This document shows positions 59,378 through 60,134 of a stretch of 60,134 nt of DNA, in pieces. The translations under genes were made by a program, and so were the position numbers. The notes under the pieces are model-generated. The model was given only the letters and a program-made list of their open reading frames with translations. It was not told the DNA's origin and did not search any database. The stretch spans positions 1-60,134 of the forward strand of contig DATCBU010000032.1 of NCBI GenBank assembly GCA_036511675.1. Reading direction: 5' to 3'. This DNA comes from Chersky-840 sp036511675 (GTDB taxonomy: Bacteria; Actinomycetota; Acidimicrobiia; Acidimicrobiales; UBA8190). Positions within the stretch are counted from its first letter, which is position 1; the number at the start of each line of letters is the position of its first letter.

Positions 59378-60134
59378 AACTGGCAAACGTTTGGGTGGTC
59401 GAAGGCGGAGCGGGGAACGCAGGGCAAAGTGTCGCTGCGTTCCACCTCAGGGTCGAGCCCAACGGGTGGACGCTGACCGACGCCGAAGAGCCCACGGTGC
59501 AACGGCTGTGGTCGTGGCTCGCCATCGGCGGCCTGGCCATCGTCCGTGGTTCGGACAAGACGCCCGACGGGCTCCCGGCCACGGCGCTGGACGTGATCGT
59601 CAACGGCTGGCCCGTTCGGATCCTGGTGCCCACCCAGGACCTGCCCAACGAGACGATCGCCATGCTCGGGGCGTTCGCCCCGGTGGGCCATCCCCTGCGG
59701 GCCAGCCCGCGCGTGACGGGGGAGCCGGCGCTGCGGCGGTTCTCCCTGGCGGGCCGCCGCTTCGCGCAGGAGCGCCTCCGGGCCCGACCCGCCTTCCTCT
59801 TGAGCGCCGCGTCCACCCGGGTGCGCTCGGCGCTGGTGGTGGGCCTGGTCCTGGTGGTCACGGTGGCGGTGGCGTCCATCGCCGGTGTGGCCACGAGCGC
59901 TCCCAACACTCCGACGACCGTGGGCGCAGACTCCGCCCACGGCACCACCACGTCGGACCCGCCCGAGGGAGGCGCGGGTCTTAGCGGGGGCGCGACATCG
60001 AGCCAGGCGGCGGGCACGACCTCGTCGTCGTCTTCTTCTTCTTCTTCGTCCTCGTCTTCGGCCGCTCCGGCCGTGGCCGCCGCCAGCCGCAGGGCTGCCG
60101 GTGTCAAGGCCACCCTCAAGCGCAAGCCCGCCTC
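59374..60134 (+). CDS. Membrane protein with cytosolic N-terminus and Ser-rich outside linker (cut by window edge)
   Basis: At least 253 residues; the 3' end lies outside the window. The N-terminal 140 or so residues are soluble (VWVVEGGAGNAGQSVAAFHL at the start), one membrane segment follows (ALVVGLVLVVTVAVASIAGV), then an outside Thr/Gly/Ser linker with a run of 13 serines and an Ala-rich, basic end. This order suggests a single-pass protein with an external C-terminal domain that is not seen. I do not recognise the family. GTG at 59374 overlaps a short upstream ORF. Confidence 0.65.
   Translation, partial: MKLANVWVVEGGAGNAGQSVAAFHLRVEPNGWTLTDAEEPTVQRLWSWLAIGGLAIVRGSDKTPDGLPATALDVIVNGWPVRILVPTQDLPNETIAMLGAFAPVGHPLRASPRVTGEPALRRFSLAGRRFAQERLRARPAFLLSAASTRVRSALVVGLVLVVTVAVASIAGVATSAPNTPTTVGADSAHGTTTSDPPEGGAGLSGGATSSQAAGTTSSSSSSSSSSSSSAAPAVAAASRRAAGVKATLKRKPA

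Overview
The window is about 60 kb of very GC-rich DNA with densely packed genes, many GTG starts and many 1-4 base gene overlaps. An Rv2466c-type thiol oxidoreductase, two luciferase-like monooxygenases of the class that includes F420 enzymes, a DUF2277 protein, a CU044_5270-type anti-sigma partner and a B12-dependent class II ribonucleotide reductase with an intein all point to an actinobacterium (Actinomycetota). Acidimicrobiia or a relative is my best guess, inferred from gene content only. I saw no rRNA, tRNA or CRISPR array.

Layout. 1-5.1 kb: 5' part of glycerol kinase, then nrdJ with a 441-residue intein and a good NrdR-box candidate. 5.2-8.5 kb: a TetR regulator, then a leftward operon of a small protein, a cytosolic cobalamin-binding-like protein and a cytochrome P450. 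8.5-26.3 kb: an export-rich region with four separate ATPase/permease pairs of ABC-2 type, a DHA2 drug-efflux MFS protein with its MerR regulator, a DUF1275 membrane protein, two Rv2466c-like thioredoxin-fold proteins and three secreted or lipoprotein genes. The MFS-MerR-ABC-ABC-glycosidase genes form one leftward operon whose upstream region holds a set of hairpins. 26.3-33.5 kb: an MFS protein, a transposon-like cassette carrying a dihydrofolate-reductase-fold gene, and an lhr helicase coupled to a nucleoside phosphorylase-like gene. 33.5-43.6 kb: catabolic and regulatory genes, including a second TetR closely related to the first, two ABM-like small proteins, acetyltransferases, an epimerase, a limonene-epoxide-hydrolase-like protein, a PAS protein and lon.

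43.7-50.3 kb: a leftward operon (VOC, NTF2-like, PIG-L deacetylase, zinc dehydrogenase), two tiny coupled ORFs, DUF2277, an esterase with a luciferase-like monooxygenase, and an SDR. 50.4-55.8 kb: a stretch with visibly lower GC and mixed codon use, holding a YceI protein, an alpha/beta hydrolase without a normal start codon, an ECF sigma factor with its putative anti-sigma partner, and a PAS sensor that breaks off in its second domain. 55.8-60.1 kb: a D-aminoacylase-type amidohydrolase behind a perfect 19-base palindrome, a Nudix hydrolase, a VOC/NTF2 pair, and a membrane protein cut by the window edge.

The observations I would follow first are the cassette at 27600-28489, inserted with a 6-base ACTAGT duplication exactly into the stop codons of two convergent genes; the hairpin cluster at 21981-22126; and the coupled micro-ORFs at 46706-46944.
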